Assembly: GCF_003236175.1 (NCBI RefSeq)
Contig: NZ_QKTW01000013.1
Coordinates: 62,001-126,000 of the forward strand
Direction: 5' to 3'
DNA: 64,000 nt
Source: Taibaiella soli
GTDB lineage: Bacteria > Bacteroidota > Bacteroidia > Chitinophagales > Chitinophagaceae
The notes beneath the pieces are model-generated. The model did no database searches and was not told the DNA's origin. It saw only the letters and a list, made by a program, of their open reading frames with translations. Position numbers and translations under genes: made by a program. Below are positions 16,997-25,695 of the stretch, piece after piece (position 1 is the stretch's first letter; every line of letters starts with the position of its first letter).

Positions 16997-18391
16997 ATGA
17001 AAAAACAAACGTTACTTCTCTGCGCAATCGCGCTTGGCAGCATCTTTACGGGCTGTAAAAAAAATGATGAACAAAATGCACCACAGGCAAACAGCGCCAA
17101 CAATCATGCACTGCACAGCACTGCAAAAGTGACCTATACTGGTCTTCCGGAAACATTTGAATCAGGTTCTAAAACTGCCTATGCCGCTGCAAGCGTAAGC
17201 CTCGCTTCCGGCAGCTGGAACATGGATGATGCCCTCATCGGAAACCTGTCCGGCGATTTGAAAAATGGCAGCCAGTCTGTACGTATTCGCAATACCGGCA
17301 CACTCGCTATGCTGTTTGACGTAACCAGTGGCGCTACGCAGGTAACATTCAAATACGGCATCTATGGCTCTGATGGCAGTAGTACTCTGGCCTTGTACTA
17401 CTCTACAGATGGCGGCAGCAGCTGGACACAGACAGGCAGCGCGCTTACCGCTACTACTACTTTTACGACTGCAACTTTTCCAGTCACAGTAACAGGCAAT
17501 GTCCGTTTCAAAGTAACCAAACTAACCGGTGGCACAAACCGTATCAACATCGATGATTTTGATATCACGAGCAACGACGGCACTGGCGGCGGTTCCACAG
17601 GCGGTGGTACTACTGGTGGCGCTGCAACCCGTGATGATAATATGGGCATGGGTAATCCCAGCGGCGCCACCACCAGCACTTCCAATCCAAACAACTATCT
17701 GCTTGCAAAAACGCAATACACGCTTTCTTATAATAATTCAAAAGGTGAAGCAAACTGGGTAAGCTGGCATTTGAGCAGCGCATGGCTGGGCAGCGCAACG
17801 CGTTGCGATTGTTTCACTGCTGATGCTACACTGCCTTCTACATTCTTTAAGGCAACTACTTCCAATTATACAAATACTGGTTTTGACAGAGGTCATATGT
17901 GCCCTTCCGCTGATAGAAACGGCAGCGCAACTGACAACTCAGCGACGTTCCTGATGTCGAATATTATGCCGCAGGCACCGATGCTGAATCAACAACCATG
18001 GGAAAATCTGGAAGACTATTGCCGCTTGTTGACTTCTTCCGGTTATGAAATGTATATTATCGCAGGTGGTTACGGCCAAGGTGGTACGGGCAGCAACGGT
18101 GGCACTACGAATACTATTGCAAGCGGCTCTATTAATGTTGCTGCACATTGCTGGAAAATCATTGTAATCCTACCAATCGGCACTGGTGATGCAAGCCGTG
18201 TAAGCACAAGCACGCGTGTAATTGCGGTGGATATGCCGAACATCAATACGGTGAACGCCCACACTTGGGATTATTACCGTACCACTGTAGATGCTATTGA
18301 ATCTGCCACTGGTTATGATTTCCTGTCGAACGTACCTACCTCTATCCAGGCGGTGATCGAAGCGGCTGTGGATAATGGACCTACTAGTTAA
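16997..18391 (+). CDS. Lipoprotein DNA/RNA non-specific endonuclease (NucA family)
   Basis: A 464-aa surface nuclease. The N-terminus is a lipoprotein signal with Cys20 (SIFTGC). Residues about 40-190 form a jelly-roll-like binding or adhesion domain (ETFESG..., NINIDDFDI-type end). A Gly/Thr/Ser linker follows (about 195-210). The nuclease domain runs from about 230 to 460: WVSWHLSSAWLG, then the active-site motif DRGHM at 297-301, with His300 the expected general base, and NATFLMSN-like section in which an Asn of the family's metal site should lie. It may cleave extracellular DNA or RNA for nutrition or competition. A NuiA-like inhibitor gene lies 2.3 kb downstream. Confidence 0.9.
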   Translation: MKKQTLLLCAIALGSIFTGCKKNDEQNAPQANSANNHALHSTAKVTYTGLPETFESGSKTAYAAASVSLASGSWNMDDALIGNLSGDLKNGSQSVRIRNTGTLAMLFDVTSGATQVTFKYGIYGSDGSSTLALYYSTDGGSSWTQTGSALTATTTFTTATFPVTVTGNVRFKVTKLTGGTNRINIDDFDITSNDGTGGGSTGGGTTGGAATRDDNMGMGNPSGATTSTSNPNNYLLAKTQYTLSYNNSKGEANWVSWHLSSAWLGSATRCDCFTADATLPSTFFKATTSNYTNTGFDRGHMCPSADRNGSATDNSATFLMSNIMPQAPMLNQQPWENLEDYCRLLTSSGYEMYIIAGGYGQGGTGSNGGTTNTIASGSINVAAHCWKIIVILPIGTGDASRVSTSTRVIAVDMPNINTVNAHTWDYYRTTVDAIESATGYDFLSNVPTSIQAVIEAAVDNGPTS

Positions 18392-18424
18392 TTGGTTAAA
18401 AGGTTAAATAAGATTTTATAAAAG

Positions 18425-18455
18425 AAAGACTGGCGCGATGGCCGGTCTTTTCCTT
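18425..18455 (+). terminator. Rho-independent terminator behind the nuclease gene
   Basis: The stem AAAGACTGGC / GCCGGTCTTT with loop GCGATG is followed by TTCCTTTTTT. It lies 34 bases after the stop. Confidence 0.85.
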
Positions 18456-18714
18456 TTTTATCTCCTATTTGCAGCCGGACGTCCAGACACTATTTCAGCA
18501 CCAGACCCGCTGTACACTATTACTCCTCGCTCGTTCCTCGCTGCGGGGTAACCGTTCCCATCGGGGCTATCAATAAGGCGTTGGTACTACTATCAAGCCG
18601 CTGTTTTTTGTGTACCGGTCATGAGATTGGTAAGATTTTCAGACACAGGAGCGCTACGCTAACTCCTGCGCCAGCGGGCAACACTGCATTGCAACTTGGA
18701 GCGCAATTTCATGG
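18456..18714. other. Intergenic spacer without a convincing gene
   Basis: About 260 bases between the nuclease terminator and the SUKH gene. It contains a short inverted pair, CAGGAG...CTCCTG at about 18647-18669, and a CTCGTTCCTCGCTGCGG segment resembling pieces of the dispersed repeats seen near 31205 and 35940. Frames through it do not look like proteins. Confidence 0.4.
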
Positions 18715-19131
18715 CTATTTTCCCAAGCTCTTCAATATTTCTTTCACCGTTTCTTTATTTTCCATCATCATTAACTCCAAAAAAGCATCAAAGCTGTCCG
18801 CGATCAAAATACCTTCCCCCTCCCACATATCAATAAAAGGCATTTCAAATATCCGACCGGTTGTGCGCTCCATAGCGAAAGCCGCATCCCCACCATTGGA
18901 ACCAAACAGAAAAAATCCGGGAACATAGACTTCCACCTCATAGCCCGCATTGAGTTGTACCATTTCCGTAAGCGGCCAAAGCACTGCATAGTATTCTTCC
19001 GAACTTACATCCGCACCATTTGTCCTTGTATAAAAATCAAGAAAATCCTGAGGAACGGAGAAAGAGACGGTGTCTAAAAAAAGTGCTATTTCATTCGCCG
19101 CAGGCGGCTCATTTCTATTTATAAATCCCAT
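18715..19131 (-). CDS. SMI1/KNR4 (SUKH) family immunity-like protein
   Basis: A 138-aa protein with the SUKH pattern: an N-terminal helix, LPxDF-type step VSFSVPQDFLDFYTRTNG, then YAVLWPLTEMVQLNAGYEV, a strand-rich FLFGSNGGDAAFAM, and a closing IADSFDAFLELMM helix. SUKH proteins commonly neutralise polymorphic toxins of neighbours or of the cell itself. No toxin gene is adjacent, so this may be an orphan immunity gene. It sits beside a broken immunity-like gene and near a NuiA-like inhibitor, all on the minus strand. Confidence 0.85.
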   Translation of the reverse strand: MGFINRNEPPAANEIALFLDTVSFSVPQDFLDFYTRTNGADVSSEEYYAVLWPLTEMVQLNAGYEVEVYVPGFFLFGSNGGDAAFAMERTTGRIFEMPFIDMWEGEGILIADSFDAFLELMMMENKETVKEILKSLGK

Positions 19132-19185
19132 GCTAAAACTATTGTCGAATTATTGGTCTGCGGTGAATAATACAAATCATCTTTC

Positions 19186-19472
19186 TCAAGCTGCTTCCTT
19201 CCAAAATGCCAATGAATCCCGAAACCAATCCCAGGTATAGCCAAAGTCTCCGTCCGTTAAACCACAGCCGTAATCCAATTCATCAATATGATCATACCTC
19301 ATTCGCATTTCCGTTTCCTAAATCATGGCGATTGCATTTGCGATTGCGACCGCTTGCTTAGCGCAATAAAACCAATGATCCCATTTTCGTATTCTTCAAT
19401 CTCAAAACTAATATTGATTGCTTCCTTCGTCGCTATTGATGCGAGTAACAATCCATCAAAATGACAGCACAT
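19186..19472 (-). pseudogene. Broken small gene, frameshift plus stop, next to SUKH gene
   Basis: Translation from an ATG at 19472 gives MCCHFDGLLLASIATKEAIN, then FEIEEYE. Moving one frame at the A4 run (minus strand; about 19384-19387) continues the same protein as KWDHWFYCAKQAVAIANAIA. An in-frame TAG at 19318-19320 interrupts it, and reading goes on as RYDHIDELDYGCGLTDGDFG to a natural TGA at 19186. So a gene of about 95 codons has one lost base and one nonsense mutation. The family is not recognised. Its acidic, tryptophan-rich character and place beside the SUKH gene suggest an immunity-type gene, which is inference. Confidence 0.55.
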
Positions 19473-19549
19473 TTTTGTTCGCAGACATTTTATCACCATT
19501 TTTATTTTTTTGTCCTAACTTATGTAAACCATAAACGAAACATCAGACG

Positions 19550-20278
19550 ATGAAGGATAACATTCTCGCAGCACTAACCAACCTACTACACAAAGAAGCA
19601 TCATACCCCACTGATAAAAAACAGGTGTATGCACTACTTAAACATACAACCGACAACTTTGACACAAATATATTCACAACAACAGCCGTAGCTCTGGATT
19701 GGCCGCGGCGCAAAGTTTATGCGCTGCTCTACGAAGTACTACAAGAAGTCAAATCTAATGATTCGCTCCCGGTTTTTATGATTAATGCAATGAGCCATTA
19801 CCTTGAAGCGTTGGAAGGCAATGCTGCACCGGAAGCTATTATCAGACTGAACAAGGATCCGGAAGACCTGTATGTCTTATGTGGATTTGTTCGGGGCAAA
19901 AGATGGATTTATGTTGAAGACTATTCTATAGACATACATTACAGCGGGATCATCTGTCATATGGAACGCGAAATTTCGGAAAAAATCCAACAATATATTT
20001 TTATCCCACAAGAAGATTTGAGCATCGTCAGCTATGAACTCTACGACGGTGCAATTTTTCTTACCTCCGGTTCCTTTCTTGTCTACAGAAAAACTTTTGA
20101 AACACTTCAACTACGATCGCATTATGTAATTCGAACGGAGGAAGAAGAACTGAAACAGCTCGGTTCCATTCATGCAATTACAGAATACGGATGCGTTTCA
20201 AATGAAAACTACCTCGGTTACATCGAGCAATACAAATGGACTTTAGACTTTCCGGACAAACGCGCATTGCTTATTTAG
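19550..20278 (+). CDS. Unrecognised 242-aa protein
   Basis: I do not recognise the family. It starts MKDNILAALTNLLHKEASYP and has no signal peptide or membrane segment. The first 100 residues look helical, with TAVALDWPRRKVYALLYEVL. Residues about 100-242 look beta-rich and acidic: DLYVLCGFVRGKRWIYVEDY, then the segment with YELYDGAIFLTSGSFLVYRK, and SNENYLGYIEQYKW. It lies alone on the plus strand between minus-strand immunity-like genes, so a defence or immunity role is possible but unproven. Confidence 0.6.
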   Translation: MKDNILAALTNLLHKEASYPTDKKQVYALLKHTTDNFDTNIFTTTAVALDWPRRKVYALLYEVLQEVKSNDSLPVFMINAMSHYLEALEGNAAPEAIIRLNKDPEDLYVLCGFVRGKRWIYVEDYSIDIHYSGIICHMEREISEKIQQYIFIPQEDLSIVSYELYDGAIFLTSGSFLVYRKTFETLQLRSHYVIRTEEEELKQLGSIHAITEYGCVSNENYLGYIEQYKWTLDFPDKRALLI

Positions 20279-20642
20279 AAGCGCCGTCGCTAACTATACT
20301 ATGCGGTGATCGTTCCGAAGCATTCCAGCCATAGTACTTACGATTATCATTTGGGCTTTTATTCTTCATTACACTTTCTATCAGCAGATAAACAGAAAGC
20401 CCGCAACGCAGTGAGGACTTGCAGCGGATAGCCCGACCCGGAGGGGCACGCCCTTTTTTAATTGACAATGAACCATTAACGATGCCCTGTGTTATTCTTC
20501 GTTGATAATATAAAACAAAAGCCGCCTCAACGGCAGCTCATTCCGGTATGTTTTCCTCACCTGTTTCGTACACTTATTTCGTACACTTATTTCGCGGGAT
20601 CCTTTCTTCGTCAGGGTGACAAACGCGAGTAACTGTCCATTT
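20279..20642. other. Intergenic spacer with repeat-like segment
   Basis: No credible gene. Positions about 20397-20460 hold a GC-rich stretch (AGCCCGCAACGCAGTGAGG..., then GGATAGCCCGACCCGGAGGG) ending in a T run. I have seen this composition as a recurrent intergenic element in Bacteroidota, but cannot confirm that here. A direct repeat of about 17 bases (TTTCGTACACTTA twice, then TTTCG) lies at about 20562-20596. Confidence 0.4.
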
Positions 20643-21059
20643 TCAACTGATCAACGATTGAATTGCAGTAGTGTGCAACATGGCTCTGGAACCGTCGGGC
20701 GCTTGTCCAACAATAAAAATGTGTACACAGATACGGCCTGCACGAATCACAAGTACGTTACGAAATGTGCGCACAAGATAATATTGAAAGGTCATCAGCT
20801 TTTTGGTGGTTAAGGATTTCGCGTCGACGTCCTCCCCGGATGTGTAAATAACATTTTCGAAAAAATCTGCAATATTGGAATGTTCAAAATCCTTTACCGC
20901 TGCGCCGCTCATCTCCGCTATCTTATCGTAGACTTCAGGCATATTCATCCCACCCCAGTTGTGCACGGTGATATCGCATTCCGATTGGCTGACATACACC
21001 ATATTGTTGGTAAGCATTCTCAGTTCTTCATAGACATTCTTGCGTAAAAGCGTTTCCAT
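20643..21059 (-). CDS. Nuclease A inhibitor-like protein (NuiA family)
   Basis: A 138-aa protein that matches NuiA, the inhibitor of the sugar-non-specific nuclease NucA. Shared blocks in order are LTNNMVYVSQSECDITVHNW (NuiA: LLFMSESEYPFEVFLW), the segment SNIADFFENV (VDIDSFFSRA), MTFQYYLVRTFRNVLVIRAG (FQKLLEVIKSNLKNPQVYRLG) and VHIFIVGQAPDGSRAML (LDVYVIGETPAGNLAGIS). These align at equal spacing over nearly the whole 135-residue length of NuiA. No signal peptide is seen, so it should act in the cytoplasm. The likely partner is the NucA-family lipoprotein nuclease 2.3 kb away, although pairing is inferred. Confidence 0.85.
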   Translation of the reverse strand: METLLRKNVYEELRMLTNNMVYVSQSECDITVHNWGGMNMPEVYDKIAEMSGAAVKDFEHSNIADFFENVIYTSGEDVDAKSLTTKKLMTFQYYLVRTFRNVLVIRAGRICVHIFIVGQAPDGSRAMLHTTAIQSLIS

Positions 21060-21098
21060 GGATTTATGATTTGAAGGGTTAAAAAATGTGTGTGAAAG

Positions 21099-21129
21099 AA
21101 AAAATGCGGCGACCTGGAAAGGTCACCGC
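21099..21129 (-). terminator. Rho-independent terminator behind the 21165-23237 gene
   Basis: GCGGCGACCT and AGGTCACCGC form a stem with one mismatch and loop GGAA. The left flank is A-rich, which reads as a T run on the minus strand. It lies 36 bases after the stop at 21165. Confidence 0.75.
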
Positions 21130-21164
21130 TTCTCTTTATCTGAATATAAAAACTATAGCTGAGG

Positions 21165-23237
21165 CTATTTGTTGATCAGTACTTTACCTGAAGTGATGGT
21201 ATTGTTGCTGATTACTTGATAAACATAGAAACCTGGAGCGATGCTGCTCACGTTGAATTCTACTTTAGTAGAACCGTTAGCCAGTTGTTGTGCAACTGTA
21301 CGACCGCTCAGATCCAGGATCTTAACTGTAGTGCTGTTTTGTGAAGCTGGGAACTCTACGAACAGTGTTTGTGTAGCAGGGTTAGGATAAACGAAGATAC
21401 CTTTAGCTTCGTTAGCCAGATTGCTCACACCCGCGTTGTAAGTAGAACGAGCCAGTGAACCAGAACCACATGTAGGGAATGTCAGTGAGTGAGTGATAAC
21501 TGCATTTCTGAATGTAGCATTTACTGAACCAACTGAAGCAGGTTGTGTACCAGCGGCATCAGCAGCAGATTTAGTCCAGAAAGTTGGGTTACCCAGATCA
21601 GCTACTGCTGAACCTACGAATTCAAATTTAGAAGCAGTACCTGTACCAGTTACTACTGCACCACCCAGGCTGTTTGATGTAGATGCGATTGTAGCGTAAG
21701 CTGTAGTACCTGTAGCAGGGCCGTAACCGATACCATGGTAGAAAGTAGGAGCACCTGAGTACATGCTGTTACAACCAGGGCAACGAACTTGCATAGCGTC
21801 AGTGCTGTTGTTCAGACCTACTGAGTTACCCCAGTTAGCAGCAGTTGTGTACGTAGAAGAACCAGAGCAATAAACACAGTTACCAACATCAGGCAGACCG
21901 TTGTAGTACTCAAGGTGGAATGTATTTGCATTAGCAGTACCAGTGTTGCTTACAGGAATGTAGTAAGTGTTGTTCAGTGCATCGAAAGTAGTAGCTGTAG
22001 GCAGGTTATAGCAGTTGTCACCAACGTTGTAAACTACGATGATAGAACCAACTGGAATTTTGCTCCAGTAACCGTCAAATGCAAGACGATAGTGACCTTT
22101 AGAGATACCAACGCCAGATACACAACCAGAAACGTTGAAATTACCAGAGTTGTCATCGATGATCCAACCGCTTACGTCTACTGAATCCAGACGTTCGCCG
22201 CCACCGTTTGCAACCAGCATTTCTACGTATTCGCAAGTACCTGCAGGACCGTTAGAAGCTTCAGTTACCATCAGTACACCTTTACCAGACTGAGAAGTAG
22301 TATCAGGAGGTGTAACAACGATTGGCGTATTTACGCAACGACCAAATACGATGGCGTTACCTGCAACGGCGTCAATGAAAGCCTGGTTAGCAACTGAGTT
22401 AGCAGCACCCGGAGTAGCCAGTGAAGCTGTATCGAGTTTCCAGAAAGCACCGTCACCAGCATCAGCCAGAGAAGCAGCGTTATCCATGTAAATATCACCA
22501 CCAGTACCGCATTTGCTTGTATCAGGCAGGTTGATGTGTGCACCGTTCAGGAAAGTACCGCCTGTAACAGCAGCCATTGCAGTACCATAAGAAATACCGT
22601 GGTAGAAAGTTGGTTCACCAGCGATATCAGTACAGCCAGGGCAACGAGTTTGGATACCGTCGCCTTCGCAAGCATTGCGCAGTGCAATTGGATCCCATGT
22701 AGTATCCTGAACATAAGTAGCGCCGCAGTAGTTAGCAGTGCTGAAATCAGGAGATACATAATTTGCTTCGATCAGTTTGCTCAGACCGGCAGCTACGTAG
22801 ATAGAACCGTTAGCATCAGCATAATAACCAGTAGTAGCAGCGTTTGCTACAGCCTGATTGAAATTTGTAGCGAATAAAGTTGTGTCATAATCTTTACCAT
22901 TGAAGATAACGATGAGTTGACCAGCATTCATGTTTTTCCACAATACATCATCAGACAGGCGGAAGTGGCCTTTAGAGATACCGAGACCAGAAGCAGTAAC
23001 GCCATTGCTGAAAATGCCGTTGTTGTCATCGATGATCCAGTGGCTAACATCTACTGGTGCGAAAGTGGAATTGGAATCTGTTGTACCAACGAGCAATTCA
23101 ACGAATTCTTTGTTGCTGTTTGTACCGTTTGAAATTTCGTTTACCAGGAGCGTACCCGCTGGATTTGACTGGGCGTGGCTTGCAGAGGCGAACGCAACCA
23201 GAGCAGCTGTTGCTGCGGTTAATAAACTTTTTTTCAT
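21165..23237 (-). CDS. Secreted protein with two lamin-tail-like domains and T9SS type-A sorting domain
   Basis: A 690-aa exported protein. The start at 23237 places the signal peptide (MKKSLLTAATAALVAFASAS, cleavage near SHAQ) at residue 1; the longer reading-frame start would put 18 non-signal residues ahead of it. Two homologous modules follow: LLVNEISNGTNSNKEFVELL with SHWIIDDNNG (about 30-290) and LMVTEASNGPAGTCEYVEML with SGWIIDDNSGNF (about 320-600). The end (about 615-690) is a T9SS type-A domain: FVYPNPATQTLFVEFPAS, ILDLSGRTV, and GFYVYQVISN. A paired CPGC motif appears in each module (RCPGC). It is likely surface-attached or released. A GC-rich, Ala-rich codon style distinguishes it slightly from neighbours. 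Confidence 0.8.
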   Translation of the reverse strand: MKKSLLTAATAALVAFASASHAQSNPAGTLLVNEISNGTNSNKEFVELLVGTTDSNSTFAPVDVSHWIIDDNNGIFSNGVTASGLGISKGHFRLSDDVLWKNMNAGQLIVIFNGKDYDTTLFATNFNQAVANAATTGYYADANGSIYVAAGLSKLIEANYVSPDFSTANYCGATYVQDTTWDPIALRNACEGDGIQTRCPGCTDIAGEPTFYHGISYGTAMAAVTGGTFLNGAHINLPDTSKCGTGGDIYMDNAASLADAGDGAFWKLDTASLATPGAANSVANQAFIDAVAGNAIVFGRCVNTPIVVTPPDTTSQSGKGVLMVTEASNGPAGTCEYVEMLVANGGGERLDSVDVSGWIIDDNSGNFNVSGCVSGVGISKGHYRLAFDGYWSKIPVGSIIVVYNVGDNCYNLPTATTFDALNNTYYIPVSNTGTANANTFHLEYYNGLPDVGNCVYCSGSSTYTTAANWGNSVGLNNSTDAMQVRCPGCNSMYSGAPTFYHGIGYGPATGTTAYATIASTSNSLGGAVVTGTGTASKFEFVGSAVADLGNPTFWTKSAADAAGTQPASVGSVNATFRNAVITHSLTFPTCGSGSLARSTYNAGVSNLANEAKGIFVYPNPATQTLFVEFPASQNSTTVKILDLSGRTVAQQLANGSTKVEFNVSSIAPGFYVYQVISNNTITSGKVLINK

Positions 23238-23684
23238 GATGGATTGTAGTCTTTGTAAAAAGATAGATTGCAGTGGTGCCTTACCAGACAAGAATGTTTC
23301 TTTCAGTTTTCAGCGATAGGTTTCCAACCTGCATGTGGTACGTTCTTGTTTTCATAAGAACAGGCTTCAAAGTGCCGACTCTGAGTTGGTGACCTGGGCG
23401 TTTTCTGATAGGAATATTGTTGGTGATAAGACTTTGCAAACCTACCACGTCGGTGTTAAGAAGACATTAATCGGCCGTAACGAAATAATCAACCAATTAT
23501 TAAGTTTTACAAGAATATATCGATCCGGGCAAAACTTAATATTGCCTTAAATTTTTCGTAATACATCCCCTCTACTTTTGCATCCAGATTTGATTTTCAA
23601 GGTCAAAACGACTTGTACAATCCGCTACTGTATTGGATTATACAAGCACTAACACCCTAAAAAACCTTTATCTGAAAAACCGAA
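23238..23684. other. Divergent intergenic region between two T9SS-protein genes
   Basis: About 450 bases hold the promoters of both flanking genes. A TACTTTTG (TAnnTTTG) lies on the plus strand at 23573-23580 without a clear -33 element, and TAGGTTTG lies on the minus strand at 23437-23444. No reading frame looks real. Confidence 0.4.
23573..23580 (+). promoter_or_regulatory. Possible -7 element for the gene at 23685
   Basis: TACTTTTG fits TAnnTTTG and lies about 105 bases before the start codon. No TTG is found 19-21 bases upstream, so only half the promoter is supported. Confidence 0.35.
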
Positions 23685-25535
23685 ATGCGCCTTATGAAAA
23701 ATATAGTAAGTTCTTTTTTACAATTGTTTTTTGTCTTGCTATTGCTCAACGACAACAAAGCAAACGCACAAAATGTATTGATTGCAGGATGGGATGTGTC
23801 GAGTATTAATGCAACACAACTCAATAATCTGGGACCGCAGAATTTTGCTGCAACTGCAAGCGCAACAAATGTTGTAGCCGGAGGATTAATGCGAACCGCA
23901 AATGTGGGCAGCGCCACAGGTAACTTATTTGCCGGCTGGGGTGGATTTGGTTTTTGTGGCACTGCTACGGATCCTATCCCGAATACGCTGGCCAATGTCA
24001 TCGGCAATAATGCGTTCGCTTACTTCACGCTGAAAGCTGATACGGGCCACACGTTATCGCTTGATTCATTTACAATCTACTTCTACTCTGCCGCGAACTA
24101 TGGTCCAAGACAACTCACACTTCAGTACGGCATCGACAGTTTGAACTTCACCAATATCTACACCAATGTATTGACACCAAATACAGGCGTGATTGGCAAT
24201 CTGGTAAATTTCAGCCTGAATCTCGGCAATATTGCTGCGCTGCAAAATGTAGCTTACACGCATACTATTTACTTCCGGCTGGTACCTGTTTATTCTGGAA
24301 CCGCCACAACAATTCTTCCTGTTACTGCACCGAGTGCGGGCGCTGGAGTATGGGCGATTTACAATAGTAATACCAACGCATCTTTTAATGCCGGTTGCGA
24401 CATGTTTTTCAAAGGCACAGTGGGCATAGGTTGTAGCCCTATCGCACCGGGAACCATCAGTAGCAATATCGGCAATCAGATCTGTGGTAATGGCAATGCT
24501 GTTCTATCGCTAAATGGTAATGCACCGATCAATGGTGTGAACTATCAATGGAAATCCTCTACCAATGGAACAACATGGATCAATGCAGGAACAAACACTC
24601 CGACATTGAACACTGGCGTGATTACCGCAACTACTTATTATAAATGCATAGAAACTTGCGTGAGCGGCACCGTTGCAGATTCTACGCCGGTGTTTACACT
24701 CACGGTAAATCCTGTTGTAACGCCAACGATCAATATTTCGGCTGCACCAGGAACGAATATAAATCCGGGACAAACAGTAACATTTACAGCAACGGCAACT
24801 AATGCTGGTACCGGTGCCACTTATGAATGGAAGAAAAACGGAACCAATATTCCAGGTGCTCCTACAACAAATACATACACAACAAATCAACTGAGTGATG
24901 GCGATGTCATCAGCTGCATGCTGCATAGCGCTACAGTTTGTTCGGTTCCCGATTCTGTATGGAGTAATCCACTGCTCGTTACCATTAATAATTGTCTACC
25001 ACCAGCCGGACTGACCATGTGGAATCTTTCTGCAAATGGCACCGAATTTGTGTGGAATCCTGTAAACGGCGCCACTGGCTACGAATACATCTTTGATCAG
25101 CAAAGTACAATCATCAACGCCTCGGGTATCACAACCGTCGACACTTTTCATAGAGAAAACAACAAAAGCGGTACCTGGTATTTTCACATCAGAACGGTGT
25201 GCAACAGCAGTAATCAATCCCCATGGATTACAATACCGGTTGTATTTTCTACCACGGGCATTTTACTCAACGGAAAAGAAGCAAACAATGTGACGATTTA
25301 TCCAAATCCCAACACAGGAAATTTCACACTTGAAGGAACTATTCAGGGAAAAGATGCGCAAATTGAAATCATGAATACAATTGGTCAGATGATTTACAGA
25401 CAGAAATTGCAACCGATAAACAATACGATAAAAGAAACAATTTCACTCCCTGAAAACCTCACTAATGGTACGTATTTACTCCAATTATCAACAACAGACG
25501 GAGCAAACACTATCCGCTTCCAGCCAATCAGATAA
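23685..25535 (+). CDS. Large T9SS type-A secreted adhesin-like protein, two Ig-like repeats
   Basis: A 616-aa exported protein. The signal peptide spans about residues 1-29 (ending NKANAQ); a start three codons later (MKNIVSS) is also possible. The first 240 residues form a beta-rich domain (IAGWDVSS...) paralogous to that of the next gene. Two Ig-like repeats with QWKSSTNGTTWINAGTN and EWKKNGTNIPG follow (about 250-440). A fibronectin-like part comes next (LPPAGLTMWNLSANGTEF, WNPVNGATGYEY). The end is a T9SS type-A domain: IYPNPNTGNFTLEGTIQG, ending in NGTYLLQLSTTDG. It shares order, motifs and orientation with the 25696 gene, so the pair arose by tandem duplication. Confidence 0.8.
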   Translation: MRLMKNIVSSFLQLFFVLLLLNDNKANAQNVLIAGWDVSSINATQLNNLGPQNFAATASATNVVAGGLMRTANVGSATGNLFAGWGGFGFCGTATDPIPNTLANVIGNNAFAYFTLKADTGHTLSLDSFTIYFYSAANYGPRQLTLQYGIDSLNFTNIYTNVLTPNTGVIGNLVNFSLNLGNIAALQNVAYTHTIYFRLVPVYSGTATTILPVTAPSAGAGVWAIYNSNTNASFNAGCDMFFKGTVGIGCSPIAPGTISSNIGNQICGNGNAVLSLNGNAPINGVNYQWKSSTNGTTWINAGTNTPTLNTGVITATTYYKCIETCVSGTVADSTPVFTLTVNPVVTPTINISAAPGTNINPGQTVTFTATATNAGTGATYEWKKNGTNIPGAPTTNTYTTNQLSDGDVISCMLHSATVCSVPDSVWSNPLLVTINNCLPPAGLTMWNLSANGTEFVWNPVNGATGYEYIFDQQSTIINASGITTVDTFHRENNKSGTWYFHIRTVCNSSNQSPWITIPVVFSTTGILLNGKEANNVTIYPNPNTGNFTLEGTIQGKDAQIEIMNTIGQMIYRQKLQPINNTIKETISLPENLTNGTYLLQLSTTDGANTIRFQPIR

Positions 25536-25641
25536 ACATCAGATGTTTACAGATACTCGTCGTCTCTTTCCGATGGCGACAATTAACATTGACTTATTCA
25601 TTTGGTAACCTAAACGAAAAATACCAGTAATACATCAAAAA

Positions 25642-25649
25642 TAATTTTG
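25642..25649 (+). promoter_or_regulatory. Possible -7 element for the gene at 25696
   Basis: TAATTTTG fits TAnnTTTG and lies about 47 bases before the ATG. A matching TTG at 19-21 bases upstream was not found. Confidence 0.35.
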
Positions 25650-25695
25650 CTTTTTCTCTATATCCAAAACCATTAGGAAATCTAAACAACAACCA

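Noticed and set aside
18581-18928. 115-aa plus-strand frame
   Set aside because: It is mostly antisense to the SUKH gene, and its first part is spacer sequence.
20271-20468. 65-aa minus-strand frame in the 20.3-kb spacer
   Set aside because: It translates a GC-rich repeat-like segment and overlaps the end of a real gene.
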